Part shown: piece by piece, positions 27,122-35,033 of the stretch | How the letters are laid out: the number at the start of each line of letters is the position of its first letter | How positions within the stretch are numbered: the stretch's first letter is position 1 | Source of the DNA: Eubacterium sp. AM49-13BH | Lineage (GTDB): Bacteria > Bacillota > Clostridia > Lachnospirales > Lachnospiraceae | DNA: 64,000 bases | Assembly (NCBI RefSeq): GCF_003464165.1 | Contig: NZ_QSEK01000013.1 | Span: 4,915 to 68,914, forward strand | Reading direction: 5' to 3' | Translations under genes and position numbers: made by a program | Notes under the pieces: generated by a model | Databases searched by the model: none | What the model saw: the letters and a program-made list of their open reading frames with translations, nothing else | What the model was told of the DNA's origin: nothing

Positions 27122-29392
27122 CTACAACTCAGCCCTGACAATCTCAACCGCCTTTACCATATTCTTAAGGCTTGCTTCTGTCTCTGGCACACCTCTTGTC
27201 TTAAGTCCGCAGTCTGGATTTACCCACAGCTTGTCTTTGTCTATCTTTGTTAGCATTATCTTTATTGCACGGGTAATCTCTTCTACCGACGGTATTCTTG
27301 GTGAATGAATGTCGTATACTCCCGGTCCTACCTCTGTTTCAAAATTGTTTTCTCTTAATGAATCAAGAATCTGAAGGTCTGAGCGTGACGCTTCAAATGT
27401 GATAACATCAGCGTCCATATCGTCTATTGCTGGAATTATATCTGTAAATTCACTGTAACACATATGAGTATGTATCTGTGTTTCAGGTTTTACGCCGCTT
27501 GCTGTAAGTCTGAATGCTGGTATTGCAAACTCAAGATATTCTGTATTCCAGTCAGATTTTCTTAATGGAAGCTTTTCTCTTAAGGCTGCCTCATCAATCT
27601 GGATGATCTTAATTCCATTTGCTTCAAGGTCAAGCACCTCATCTCTTATTGCAAGTGCAATCTGCGAAATTGATTCCTTGATTGTAATATCTTCTCTTGG
27701 GAATGACCAGTTAAGAATTGTTACCGGACCTGTAAGCATTCCTTTCATTATCTTATCTGTAAGTGACTGTGCATACACAGACCACTCAACTGTTATCGGC
27801 TTCTTGCGATAAACATCTCCCCATATAACAGGCGGTTTAACACATCTTGTTCCATATGACTGAACCCATGCTTTCTCTGTGAACAAAAAGCCTCCCAATG
27901 CTTCACCGAAATATTCAACCATGTCATTTCTTTCGTATTCTCCATGAACAAGTACATCAAGTCCGATTTTTTCCTGCCATCTGACACATTCTTCAATTTT
28001 CTTCTTATTAAATTCAACATACTGTTCTTCGCTGATTTCACTCTTACGGAAAGCTGAACGGTTGGCCTTAACATCTTTTGTCTGTGGAAATGAACCTATT
28101 GTAGTTGTAGGCAGCTTTGGCAATACAAATTCTTTCTTCTGAAGCTGCTGTCTTTCACTTCTTGCAGGAAGTCTTCTGTAATCCGCCTCTGTAACTTCCG
28201 CAAGTCTTTTCTTTACAGCTTCATTATCACATTTTCTTGTACCTGCAAAAAGCTGTCTGTTAACTTTGAATCTTTCGTCTCCTTCAAGGTCTGTACACTT
28301 GGCAAGCTCACTTAATTCCTTCAATTCAATAAGCTTCTCCTCTGCAAATGCGAAGTAATTCAGATATTCATCCGAAAGTTTATTCTCATGCTTTAATGTA
28401 TATGGAACATGCTGCAGCGAGCATGATGTTGACAAAACTGTCTGTATTCCCTTATCTTCAAGCTTTTTAAGCACATTTAAAGTCTTTTCATAATGATTCT
28501 TCCAAATATTTTTTCCATTGACAAGGCCCGCAAATAATACTTTGTCCTTTGGAAATCCATATTTTTCAATGAGTTCTGCTGTCTTCTTTCCCTCAATAAA
28601 ATCAAGTCCGATTCCGTCAAACGACAGCTTGACAATATCTTCATACACATCTCTCACGTCTCCGAAATATGTCTGAAGCAATATTTTGCAGGACTTCTTC
28701 TTACCTAAAATATCACTATACATTTTGACAAACAGTTCTCTGTCTTCTTCTGTCATGTCCTGTACAAGTGCCGGCTCGTCAAACTGAAGCCACTGAATTC
28801 CTACAGCTTCACATTTGCTATAAACATCTTTATATGCTTCAATAAATGCATTGATAAAATCATCTGCCATCTTCTTACCTGTAAATCTGCACAGCTTAAA
28901 TAAAGTATACACACCTGTGATTACCGGTTTTGTCTCAATTCCAAGTTCTTTTGCCTCTGCGTATTCATCCCACAGTTTATTAGCTGAGATTCTGATTTGA
29001 GTGCTGTCCTCTGCCTCTGGAACAATATAATGGTAATTAGTATTAAACCATTTCTTCATCGCAAGAGCTTTAACATCACCGTTCTCTCCCTGATAGCCCC
29101 TTGCCATTGCAAGATATTTATCAAGCTCTGAAACCTCAAGTTCCCTGTATCTTTCAGGAATTATATTCAGTAAAAATGCTGTATCAAGCACGATATCATA
29201 ATATGAGAAATCATTGCTTGTGATATAATCAATTCCTGCTTCTTTCTGTGTAAGCCAGTGTATCTTTCGTAACTCCTTTGCTGTCTGTGTCAGTTCATCT
29301 GCACTTGTTTCTTTTCTGAAATACTTTTCTAATGCAAACTTTAACTCTCTTAATGTTCCTATCCTTGGATAACCTACTACTGCTGTCTTCAT
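27122..29392 (-). CDS. metE: Cobalamin-independent methionine synthase
   Basis: The 756-residue MetE moves a methyl group from methyl-tetrahydrofolate-polyglutamate to homocysteine. It shows the duplicated barrel layout: N-terminal VVGYPRIGTLRELKFALE, linker LPTTTIGSFPQTKDVKANRS, and catalytic zinc ligands His/Cys in IHTHMCYSEF and Cys in VNPDCGLKTRG, with GPGVYDIHSPRIPSVEEI. It is transcribed from its own start region after the LysR gene. Its substrate homocysteine is the predicted product of the sulfur cluster at 32.7-37.2 kb. Confidence 0.97.
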   Translation of the reverse strand: MKTAVVGYPRIGTLRELKFALEKYFRKETSADELTQTAKELRKIHWLTQKEAGIDYITSNDFSYYDIVLDTAFLLNIIPERYRELEVSELDKYLAMARGYQGENGDVKALAMKKWFNTNYHYIVPEAEDSTQIRISANKLWDEYAEAKELGIETKPVITGVYTLFKLCRFTGKKMADDFINAFIEAYKDVYSKCEAVGIQWLQFDEPALVQDMTEEDRELFVKMYSDILGKKKSCKILLQTYFGDVRDVYEDIVKLSFDGIGLDFIEGKKTAELIEKYGFPKDKVLFAGLVNGKNIWKNHYEKTLNVLKKLEDKGIQTVLSTSCSLQHVPYTLKHENKLSDEYLNYFAFAEEKLIELKELSELAKCTDLEGDERFKVNRQLFAGTRKCDNEAVKKRLAEVTEADYRRLPARSERQQLQKKEFVLPKLPTTTIGSFPQTKDVKANRSAFRKSEISEEQYVEFNKKKIEECVRWQEKIGLDVLVHGEYERNDMVEYFGEALGGFLFTEKAWVQSYGTRCVKPPVIWGDVYRKKPITVEWSVYAQSLTDKIMKGMLTGPVTILNWSFPREDITIKESISQIALAIRDEVLDLEANGIKIIQIDEAALREKLPLRKSDWNTEYLEFAIPAFRLTASGVKPETQIHTHMCYSEFTDIIPAIDDMDADVITFEASRSDLQILDSLRENNFETEVGPGVYDIHSPRIPSVEEITRAIKIMLTKIDKDKLWVNPDCGLKTRGVPETEASLKNMVKAVEIVRAEL

Positions 29393-29460
29393 ACCTGCTC
29401 TCCTCGTCTATAATTTGATGTTGTCATTATAAATTCGAAAAAAGCATTTGTATAATACAT

Positions 29461-29502
29461 AAAAAAGCAGGTTAATCATAGTTTAAAACTATGTCTAACC
29501 TG
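29461..29502 (-). terminator. Long hairpin terminator between the LysR gene and metE
   Basis: The arms GCAGGTTA/TAACCTG and CATAGTTT/AAACTATG form one long stem, followed on the minus strand by six T. It separates the LysR gene from metE; an attenuator role for metE is possible but not shown. Confidence 0.85.
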
Positions 29503-29521
29503 TTTTATATACATTTAACAA

Positions 29522-30421
29522 CTACTTAAGATACTTTTTTATAGCCTCAAGATATGTACTTCCAAGTCTGCTAAGCATCCCTTTTTTGTGAGTTATATAA
29601 CCAATATGCATATCTGATTCATCAGCAAGTGGCACTGCTATAATGTCTTTTCCGTTGAGCTTCTTGTCAAGAATACCACTGCTTACCGTGTAACCGTTAA
29701 GGCCAATCAGCAGATTAAAAAGTGTTGCCCTGTCACGGACTCTTATGTTCTTCTTTCTTGCTGTTTCTGAGAATATTTCCTCTGAGAAATAGAATGAATT
29801 ATGCTCACCCTGCTCAAATGACAGATACGGATATTCCTCCAGCTGCCCGTTATGTATAACACTGCACTGGGCAAGCGGGTGTTTTCTGCTTATGAATACA
29901 TGTGGTCTTGCTGTAAAAAGCTCATGGAATTCAAGTTCATATGACTTTAAAATCTTTCTAATAACAGCCTCATTAAAATCATTAATGAACAGTATTCCAA
30001 TCTCACTTCTTAACCTTGCAACATCCTCGATAATCTCATAAGTCTGCGTTTCTCTTAAGCTGAAATCATACTCATCCTGCCCGAACTGCTTTATAAGGTC
30101 AACAAATGCGTTGACTGCAAATGAATAATGCTGTGTCGATATACAATATTGCTTTCTTCCACCATTATCGCCCTTATACTTATCCTCTAAGATTGCCGCC
30201 TGGTCAAGAATCTGTCTTGCATACGATAAGAACTCTTCACCTTCTTTAGATACACTTATTCCTTTATTAGTTCTGTTGAATATCGTAATATTCATTTCTT
30301 TTTCAAGTTCATGAATTGCATTAGTAAGGCTAGGCTGGGAAATGTATAATTTCCCGGCCGCCTCAGTAATCGTGCCTGTCTGTGCAACTGTAACAATGTA
30401 TTTTAACTGCTGTAATGTCAT
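29522..30421 (-). CDS. LysR-type regulator, candidate MetR-like regulator of metE
   Basis: A 299-residue LysR protein with the N-terminal winged helix (MTLQQLKYIVTVAQTGTITE, then KLYISQPSLTNAIHELEKE) and a periplasmic-binding-like effector domain. The start at MTLQQ is the family norm; a frame 14 codons longer exists. It is similar in outline to CysB/CysL/MetR regulators of sulfur genes. Its position just upstream of metE on the same strand suggests it controls metE and perhaps itself; this is inferred from context only. Confidence 0.88.
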   Translation of the reverse strand: MTLQQLKYIVTVAQTGTITEAAGKLYISQPSLTNAIHELEKEMNITIFNRTNKGISVSKEGEEFLSYARQILDQAAILEDKYKGDNGGRKQYCISTQHYSFAVNAFVDLIKQFGQDEYDFSLRETQTYEIIEDVARLRSEIGILFINDFNEAVIRKILKSYELEFHELFTARPHVFISRKHPLAQCSVIHNGQLEEYPYLSFEQGEHNSFYFSEEIFSETARKKNIRVRDRATLFNLLIGLNGYTVSSGILDKKLNGKDIIAVPLADESDMHIGYITHKKGMLSRLGSTYLEAIKKYLK

Positions 30422-30468
30422 ACTCTTACCTGCCTGTATAATATTTAAAATATTGTAACACATTTTTG

Positions 30469-30497
30469 TTGTTTTTTAAAAAATATTATGATACAAT
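30469..30497 (+). promoter_or_regulatory. Putative SigA promoter of the mgtE leader
   Basis: TTGTTT (30469-30474) and TACAAT (30492-30497) are 17 bases apart, in the gap between the divergent LysR gene and mgtE. Confidence 0.5.
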
Positions 30498-30710
30498 CAG
30501 CCCGTAAAATATCTGATTATGAACGGAGGTGGATTTTCATGGATAGTTGCGATCGTATAGGACGAAGTAAGAACTGCGGTGTATACTATAAGTGTAGGCT
30601 AAGAATGTGGCTGTCTGTGAGAATCTCATAACCACATTCTAATATTGTGCCTTTTATACATCGCATCAGAGGATCCTTACTATCACAATCATCTGTAGCG
30701 ATGTATTTTT
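30498..30710 (+). promoter_or_regulatory. Structured mgtE leader with intrinsic terminator
   Basis: The leader of about 240 bases holds a stem AGAATGTGG/CCACATTCT (30602-30610 with 30632-30640), an inner TGAGA/TCTCA pair, and a terminator stem TACATCGC/GCGATGTA (30657-30664 with 30698-30705) followed by five T, only 30 bases before mgtE. This layout implies premature termination control of mgtE. The conserved M-box core of known Mg2+ riboswitches was looked for and not seen. A 30-codon ORF lies in its first half. Confidence 0.6.
30539..30631 (+). CDS. Possible 30-residue leader peptide of mgtE
   Basis: GGAGG lies 9 bases before an ATG that opens MDSCDRIGRSKNCGVYYKCR and ends LRMWLSVRIS. The peptide is rich in Arg, Lys and Cys. 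The stop codon sits in the loop side of the first leader stem, immediately before its CCACATTCT arm, so ribosome position could decide the fold. Translation is unproven and no family is recognised. Confidence 0.4.
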   Translation: MDSCDRIGRSKNCGVYYKCRLRMWLSVRIS

Positions 30711-30740
30711 ATGCCCAATTCAGGCAAGAAGGAGGTCACA

Positions 30741-32132
30741 ATGAACAAAGTATTATTCCCTAAGAAAGATTATGTAAAAGAACTTGTCAGGATTTTTAAG
30801 TTATCTAAGAATTCACAGAAATTAGTTAAGACACTTTCTAAGTATCATGAAAAAGATATTGCTGAAGCAATCACTCTTCTTACACCTGCTGAAAGACAAC
30901 ATATATATAACGTTCTTGATGAACATATGATTGCTGAGATTTTCTCTTATCTTGATGATACTGAAAAATATCTTGAAGAACTGTCATTAGAGAAAGCTGC
31001 ACGTGTAGTATCTTACATGGATTCCGATGATGCGGTTGATGTACTTGACGATTTGTCAGAAACTAAGAAGAATGAAATTGTTGAACACTTAGACGCTGAT
31101 GCAAAGGAAGATGTCCAAAAGCTTCTTTCTTATGAAGATGATGAGATTGGTAGCTGCATGACTAACAATTTTGTGTGCATACCTAACACCCTTACTATAA
31201 GAGAAGCCATGAGTGCCCTTGTCAAGCAGGCTGGTGAGCACGACAATATATCGACTATATATGTAGTCAACAGTGCTGACAAGTTTGCCGGTGCAATTGA
31301 TTTAAAAGATTTAATTATTGCGAGGCAGAATGATAATCTTGCCGACATAATAAGCAGTTCATACCCTTATGTATACGAGCATGAAAATATCAATGAATGT
31401 ATTGATAAGATTGCAGATTACGAAGAGGATTCCATTCCTGTACTTACTGATGATGGAAAAATATGTGGTATCCTTACTGCAACAGATATCGTTGAACTCG
31501 TTGATGATGCAATGAGTGATGACTATGCAAAGCTCGCTGGTCTTACTTCAGAAGATGATTTAAGCGAGCCAACTCTTGTAAGTATCAGGAAACGTCTGCC
31601 TTGGCTTATTATACTGCTGTTTCTTGGAATGGCAGTTTCATCAGTTGTAGGAATATTTGAATCAGTAGTTGCTGTTCTTCCGATTGTAATATGTTTCCAG
31701 TCTCTCGTTCTTGACATGGCTGGTAATGTCGGAACACAGTCACTTGCTGTAACTATCCGTGTACTTATGGATGAGACTTTAAGTGCTAAGAAGAAGTTAT
31801 CTCTTCTTTTCAAAGAGATGAAGATTGGTTTCATTAATGGTGCAAGTCTTGGAATCATGGCACTTGTATTCTTAGGTGTCTATATTCATATATTCAAGAA
31901 ATATGCGTGGATGTCAGCATTTTTAATATCTGGCTGCGTCGGATTATCTCTTATTGTTGCTATGGTTGTATCAAGCCTTGTGGGAACAATTATTCCTATG
32001 TTCTTCCACAAAATTCACATTGACCCGGCTGTTGCGTCAGGTCCGCTTATCACAACCATAAATGACCTAGTCGCAGTTGTGACTTACTATGGACTCGCAA
32101 TGATATTTCTTGTTGAAATATTTCATGTATAA
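30741..32132 (+). CDS. mgtE: MgtE magnesium transporter
   Basis: A 463-residue Mg2+ channel/transporter. The N-domain of acidic helical repeats (DDTEKYLEELSLEKAARVVS, YMDSDDAVDVLDDLS) is followed by two CBS domains (IGSCMTNNFVCIPNTLTIRE; YEEDSIPVLTDDGKICGILT) and a five-helix membrane domain with FQSLVLDMAGNVGTQSLAV, which lines the pore. Mg2+ binding to the N/CBS part closes the pore in studied homologues. The start MNKVLFPKKDY follows GGAGG by 6 bases; the frame is open 10 codons further upstream into the leader terminator. Confidence 0.95.
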   Translation: MNKVLFPKKDYVKELVRIFKLSKNSQKLVKTLSKYHEKDIAEAITLLTPAERQHIYNVLDEHMIAEIFSYLDDTEKYLEELSLEKAARVVSYMDSDDAVDVLDDLSETKKNEIVEHLDADAKEDVQKLLSYEDDEIGSCMTNNFVCIPNTLTIREAMSALVKQAGEHDNISTIYVVNSADKFAGAIDLKDLIIARQNDNLADIISSSYPYVYEHENINECIDKIADYEEDSIPVLTDDGKICGILTATDIVELVDDAMSDDYAKLAGLTSEDDLSEPTLVSIRKRLPWLIILLFLGMAVSSVVGIFESVVAVLPIVICFQSLVLDMAGNVGTQSLAVTIRVLMDETLSAKKKLSLLFKEMKIGFINGASLGIMALVFLGVYIHIFKKYAWMSAFLISGCVGLSLIVAMVVSSLVGTIIPMFFHKIHIDPAVASGPLITTINDLVAVVTYYGLAMIFLVEIFHV

Positions 32133-32137
32133 TACAA

Positions 32138-32177
32138 ACAGGGGAATGCTCCATGACTATTGGCAACATTCCCCTGT
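32138..32177 (+). terminator. Hairpin after mgtE
   Basis: Perfect 11-bp arms ACAGGGGAATG/CATTCCCCTGT begin 5 bases past the mgtE stop. There is no strong T run, so termination strength is uncertain. Confidence 0.65.
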
Positions 32178-32189
32178 CCGCTATGTATA

Positions 32190-32464
32190 TCTTTTATGAA
32201 CTCATATGTATTGTAACAGGTTATATCTGCATTTGGTGCAACTCTTCCATTAGAATTAACTTTAATTACCTCACTTTGTCTTGTCTCATTATCATTCTGT
32301 ATCTTTTCAAGCGTCCGTTCCAGTATGCTTCTGTCTATAGGCTTCTCTATAAATCCTGCCAGATTAATTCTTGGAATAAATACTTCACTTATATATTCTC
32401 TCGCAAAACCACTTATAAACACTATCCTAAGATGCGGATATACTGTAAACAGTTTCTTTCCCAA
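32190..32464 (-). pseudogene. Remnant of a response-regulator receiver domain
   Basis: A minus-strand frame reads LGKKLFTVYPHLRIVFISGF, then AGFIEKPIDRSILERTLEKI. These are the beta4 region and the Lys-Pro motif of a CheY-like receiver in a response regulator. The phospho-acceptor Asp half is missing (stops lie just upstream) and no output domain follows; the frame runs into the mgtE terminator. It is a fragment, not a working gene. Confidence 0.6.
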
Positions 32465-32662
32465 CTGTTGTTAATTCTACGTGACATGTATCATTTCTTT
32501 TCTGACTACAAGATAAATCTTGTACAAATACTTGATTCAGAGTACTTGCAACTTTATAATGAAATTACAATGATTGAATTAGGGCTTACTAAATAACAGA
32601 TTCTTACTAAATATTCAGAGGAAGATTATTCTAAGGCTGAAAAGGCTCTTAATAACAGATAA
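32465..32662 (+). pseudogene. Possible 3' remnant of an unknown plus-strand gene
   Basis: In one plus frame the residues SEYLQLYNEITMIELGLTK are followed by a TAA and then, in the same frame, QILTKYSEEDYSKAEKALNNR and a stop. The composition looks protein-like while the stretch further 5' does not. This suggests the tail of a decayed gene with an in-frame stop. I cannot name the family. Together with the receiver remnant it fills most of the 620 bases between mgtE and the JAMM gene. Confidence 0.35.
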
Positions 32663-32709
32663 TTATAATAGAAATCAGACTTTCTGTATTCTTTTTAATT
32701 ATCCCCTAA

Positions 32710-32747
32710 TAAAAAACAAAACCCCTTCACTTAAACTAAGCGAAGAG
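32710..32747 (-). terminator. Terminator of the sulfur operon
   Basis: The arms CTTCGCTTA/TAAGTGAAG (one G-T pair) are followed on the minus strand by GGGG and a T-rich run. It lies directly after the JAMM protease gene. Confidence 0.75.
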
Positions 32748-32754
32748 ATTCATA

Positions 32755-33171
32755 TTACACAATCTCAAGCACATGCTCCGTAACATTCTTATTCTTATCA
32801 ACACCAAATGCCTTAAACACAGGATTATCATTATCCATAAGGGACATAATCATATATACAGCAGTCGAATCATATGCTAGTCTCTTATCCTCCTCAGAAG
32901 GTCTTGCAGGAGTCTCCGGGTGAGAATGGAAATTGCCAAGCATAGTTAATCCAAGACTTCTTGCATCCTTGACTGCTGCGAACTGTTCTTTAGGATCCAT
33001 AGTAAAATGTACATTATTATGGTCAAGATTAGTAAGAAAATACACCTTCTCAATAGACTTAACATCCCCATCAACAAATCCCGCAATCAACCCACAGGAT
33101 TCATTAGGAAGCCCATCTAAGCAATAACGTACAATTGAATCATAATCCACCTTTTTAATTCGTATAACCAT
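32755..33171 (-). CDS. JAMM/M67 metallopeptidase, predicted sulfur-carrier processing protease (HcyD/Mec+ type)
   Basis: A 138-residue JAB1/MPN domain protein with the zinc signature: Glu in LPNESCGLIAGF, then NFHSHPETPARPSEED (HxH-x7-S-x2-D). Relatives Mec+ and HcyD cut or trim small ubiquitin-like sulfur carriers. The start MVIRIKKVDYDS follows GGAGG by 6 bases; a frame 35 codons longer runs into a palindromic repeat and is rejected. It is the last gene of the sulfur operon, whose carrier protein ends with two extra residues after Gly-Gly-Gly, so removal of these by this protease is the likely job. Confidence 0.85.
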   Translation of the reverse strand: MVIRIKKVDYDSIVRYCLDGLPNESCGLIAGFVDGDVKSIEKVYFLTNLDHNNVHFTMDPKEQFAAVKDARSLGLTMLGNFHSHPETPARPSEEDKRLAYDSTAVYMIMSLMDNDNPVFKAFGVDKNKNVTEHVLEIV

Positions 33172-33247
33172 ACCTGTCCTCCAAAACAAAATTATCACTT
33201 TCATACTTATCCAGCGTAAGCCCCGCGCACACGCTGGAAGAGAAAAC

Positions 33248-33412
33248 ATATATAAGCAGAATAATGAGATAATCATGTGCAGCGCACTTTGGAGTCACCG
33301 GCACTTAGCAAGCCAACGCCTTCGGCGTTGGCGAGCTTAGTACCGCTGTGAACGACAAGTAGCGAAAGCGTGCCTGCACATGATTATCCCATTATTCTGC
33401 TTTGATATATAT
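33248..33412. repeat. Large palindromic element inside the sulfur operon
   Basis: The left arm AAGCAGAATAATGAGATAAT continues as CATGTGCAGCGCACTTT; the right arm is AAAGCGTGCCTGCACATGA followed by TTATCCCATTATTCTGCTT. The centre holds a second stem GCCAACGCC/GGCGTTGGC and a CACTTAGC/GCTTAG pair. It sits between the E1-like and JAMM genes and begins 4 bases after the E1 stop. It looks like a mobile palindromic repeat and may also lower expression of the last gene. Confidence 0.85.
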
Positions 33413-33415
33413 TTC

Positions 33416-34222
33416 CTACATATGCATATCACACTCAGCCTGTTCATAATCAATAAGTTCATGAATTGTAGGATTATCGCCACATATAGCACAATGATGA
33501 TCCTTTGGAAGCTTAATTGTATGGAATTCCATCTTTAAAGCATCATATGTAAGAAGTCTTCCTGTAAGAAGGTCTCCCTTTCCAATGATGTACTTGATAG
33601 CTTCCATTGCCTGAAGACTTCCGATAACACCACCCATTGCTCCGATAACGCCTGCCTGCTTGCATGTTGGAACTGCATCCTTTGGTGGTGGGTTCTTAAA
33701 TACACATCTGTAGCATGGTCCTTCTCCCGGTACATAAGTCATAAGCTGACCCTTGAATCTTATGATTCCGGCATGTGAGAAAGGCTTCTTAGCCATAACG
33801 CATGCATCGTTAATAAGGAATTTTGCTGGGAAGTTATCTGTTCCATCAATTATGAAATCATAATCCTTGATAAGCTCCATAACATTCTCAGATGTAACGA
33901 ATTCTCTGTAAGTCTTAACTGTTACATCAGGATTGATTGCTTCCATTGTTTCTTTAGCAGATTTAACCTTAGCCTTACCGATATCTGCTGTTGAATGGAT
34001 AATCTGTCTCTGAAGATTAGATAAATCAACCTCATCAGCGTCAACAATACCGATTGTTCCAACTCCAGCTGCTGCCAGATACATAGCTGCAGGAGCTCCA
34101 AGTCCACCTGCACCGATTATAAGCACGCTCGCATTAAGAAGCTTCTTCTGTCCTTTAGCTCCAACTTCCTTTAAAATAATGTGGCGCGAATACCTTTCAA
34201 GCTGTTCATTAGTAAACGCCAT
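33416..34222 (-). CDS. E1-like sulfur-carrier adenylyltransferase (ThiF/MoeB/HcyF family)
   Basis: A 268-residue ThiF/MoeB protein: RYSRHIILKEVGAKGQKKL, ATP loop LIIGAGGLGAPAAMYLAAAG, VDLSNLQRQIIHSTADIGKA, FIIDGTDNFPAKFLIND, and zinc cysteines CYRCVFKNPP ... CAICGD. It should adenylate the C-terminal Gly of the adjacent ThiS-like carrier, after which sulfide or a persulfide gives the thiocarboxylate. The ATG overlaps the carrier stop by one base (TAATG). MoeB-type naming is possible, but the genes around it point to homocysteine synthesis, as in the HcyF system of Wolinella. Confidence 0.9.
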   Translation of the reverse strand: MAFTNEQLERYSRHIILKEVGAKGQKKLLNASVLIIGAGGLGAPAAMYLAAAGVGTIGIVDADEVDLSNLQRQIIHSTADIGKAKVKSAKETMEAINPDVTVKTYREFVTSENVMELIKDYDFIIDGTDNFPAKFLINDACVMAKKPFSHAGIIRFKGQLMTYVPGEGPCYRCVFKNPPPKDAVPTCKQAGVIGAMGGVIGSLQAMEAIKYIIGKGDLLTGRLLTYDALKMEFHTIKLPKDHHCAICGDNPTIHELIDYEQAECDMHM

Positions 34223-34431
34223 TAGTATGCTCCTCCTCCCATGAAATATAAGAACTCAACTGCATCGCCTTCATTTAACTTTGTTGTCTCAAAATCATCT
34301 CTCTCAACAAAATCATCATTAACAGTAACTGTTACATATTCCGGATTCTCAACATTCTCCTTAACGATAAGCTCTGCTACTGTAATTCCGTCTTCATATT
34401 CCTTCTTGTTTCCTGCAACTGTAATCTTCAT
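34222..34431 (-). CDS. ThiS-like ubiquitin-fold sulfur carrier with blocked C-terminus
   Basis: A 69-residue beta-grasp protein (MKITVAGNKKEYEDGITVAE ... EGDAVEFLYFMGGGAY). ThiS, MoaD and CysO end in Gly-Gly, which becomes a thiocarboxylate. Here the Gly triplet is followed by Ala-Tyr, so the tail must be trimmed first, as known for the HcyS carrier of Wolinella, whose extra Ala is removed by HcyD. The JAMM gene in the same operon would do this. The Gly codons also form the ribosome binding site of the next gene. Thiamine genes are absent nearby, which argues against a ThiS role. Confidence 0.88.
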   Translation of the reverse strand: MKITVAGNKKEYEDGITVAELIVKENVENPEYVTVTVNDDFVERDDFETTKLNEGDAVEFLYFMGGGAY

Positions 34432-34449
34432 AACATCCCTCCCTGTTAA

Positions 34450-34767
34450 TTAATTTAATCCTTCAAATAATCCAAGCAATGCATCCTTAGTTGTCTTTCC
34501 TGCAATTCTGCCTGTCTCAGAACCCTTATTGAATGCAACAAATGTAGGTGCCGCCAATACTTCATATTTAGAAGCAAGCGCTTCATCAAAGTTTACATTT
34601 ACCTTGTAAACATTAAGCTTTCCCTCGTAATCATCTTCAATGTCTCCTACAACCCCTGCCATCATCTTGCATGGGATGCATGAATCTGAATAGAAATCCA
34701 CAAGAACCGGAAGTTCTGACTTAAGAACCATTTCTTCGAAATTCTCTGCATTAGCTCTGGCTGCCAT
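34450..34767 (-). CDS. Thioredoxin-like protein with CIPC active site
   Basis: A 105-residue thioredoxin fold: VLVDFYSDSCIPCKMMAGVV with active-site Cys-Ile-Pro-Cys (usual WCGPC, the Trp replaced by Ser) and the cis-proline loop EVLAAPTFVAFNKG. In this operon it may supply electrons to sulfite reductase turnover, or reduce a persulfide on the TusA-like protein or carrier. GGAGGG precedes the ATG, 18 bases before the carrier gene. Confidence 0.88.
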   Translation of the reverse strand: MAARANAENFEEMVLKSELPVLVDFYSDSCIPCKMMAGVVGDIEDDYEGKLNVYKVNVNFDEALASKYEVLAAPTFVAFNKGSETGRIAGKTTKDALLGLFEGLN

Positions 34768-34781
34768 AAGCCCTCCTTTCC

Positions 34782-35033
34782 TTAATCCTCGTCTTCTACC
34801 TTTCTAACGATAAGCGTATATGTACCATCCTCATTAGCTGTAAGCTTTAATATCTGATGTCCCTCTTCCTTAATACTTCTTGGAACATTCTGAACAGGCT
34901 CGCCATCATTCATTCTGACTGCAAGAATCTGTCCGTCATCTAACTCCTCAAGTGCTACCTTTGCCTTAACAAATGTTGTTGGGCAGACCACATCAGTAAT
35001 ATCTACTGTATCATCAATCTCAAAATCAGCCAT
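34782..35033 (-). CDS. TusA/SirA-like sulfur-transfer protein
   Basis: An 83-residue protein with the TusA pattern DITDVVCPTTFVKAKVALEE; the conserved Cys of the CPxP region carries persulfide in known members. Here it is CPTT rather than CPxP. The start MADFEIDDTVD overlaps the sulfite reductase stop by 8 bases, so the two are translationally coupled. It probably accepts sulfide sulfur or relays persulfide to the E1/carrier pair. Confidence 0.85.
   Translation of the reverse strand: MADFEIDDTVDITDVVCPTTFVKAKVALEELDDGQILAVRMNDGEPVQNVPRSIKEEGHQILKLTANEDGTYTLIVRKVEDED

Noticed and set aside
26865..27308. 147-residue ORF across the tandem repeat
   Set aside because: It follows from the repeat sequence and runs into metE antisense; no ribosome binding site.
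30498..30740. M-box Mg2+ riboswitch upstream of mgtE
   Set aside because: The conserved M-box core was not found; only a terminator and other stems are present.
32153..32596. 147-residue plus-strand ORF after mgtE
   Set aside because: Its first part is the antisense of the receiver remnant and the mgtE terminator; only the last 20 or so residues look protein-like.
33172..33276. N-terminal extension of the JAMM protease
   Set aside because: It would be encoded partly by the palindromic element; GGAGG six bases before MVIRIKK fixes the shorter start.
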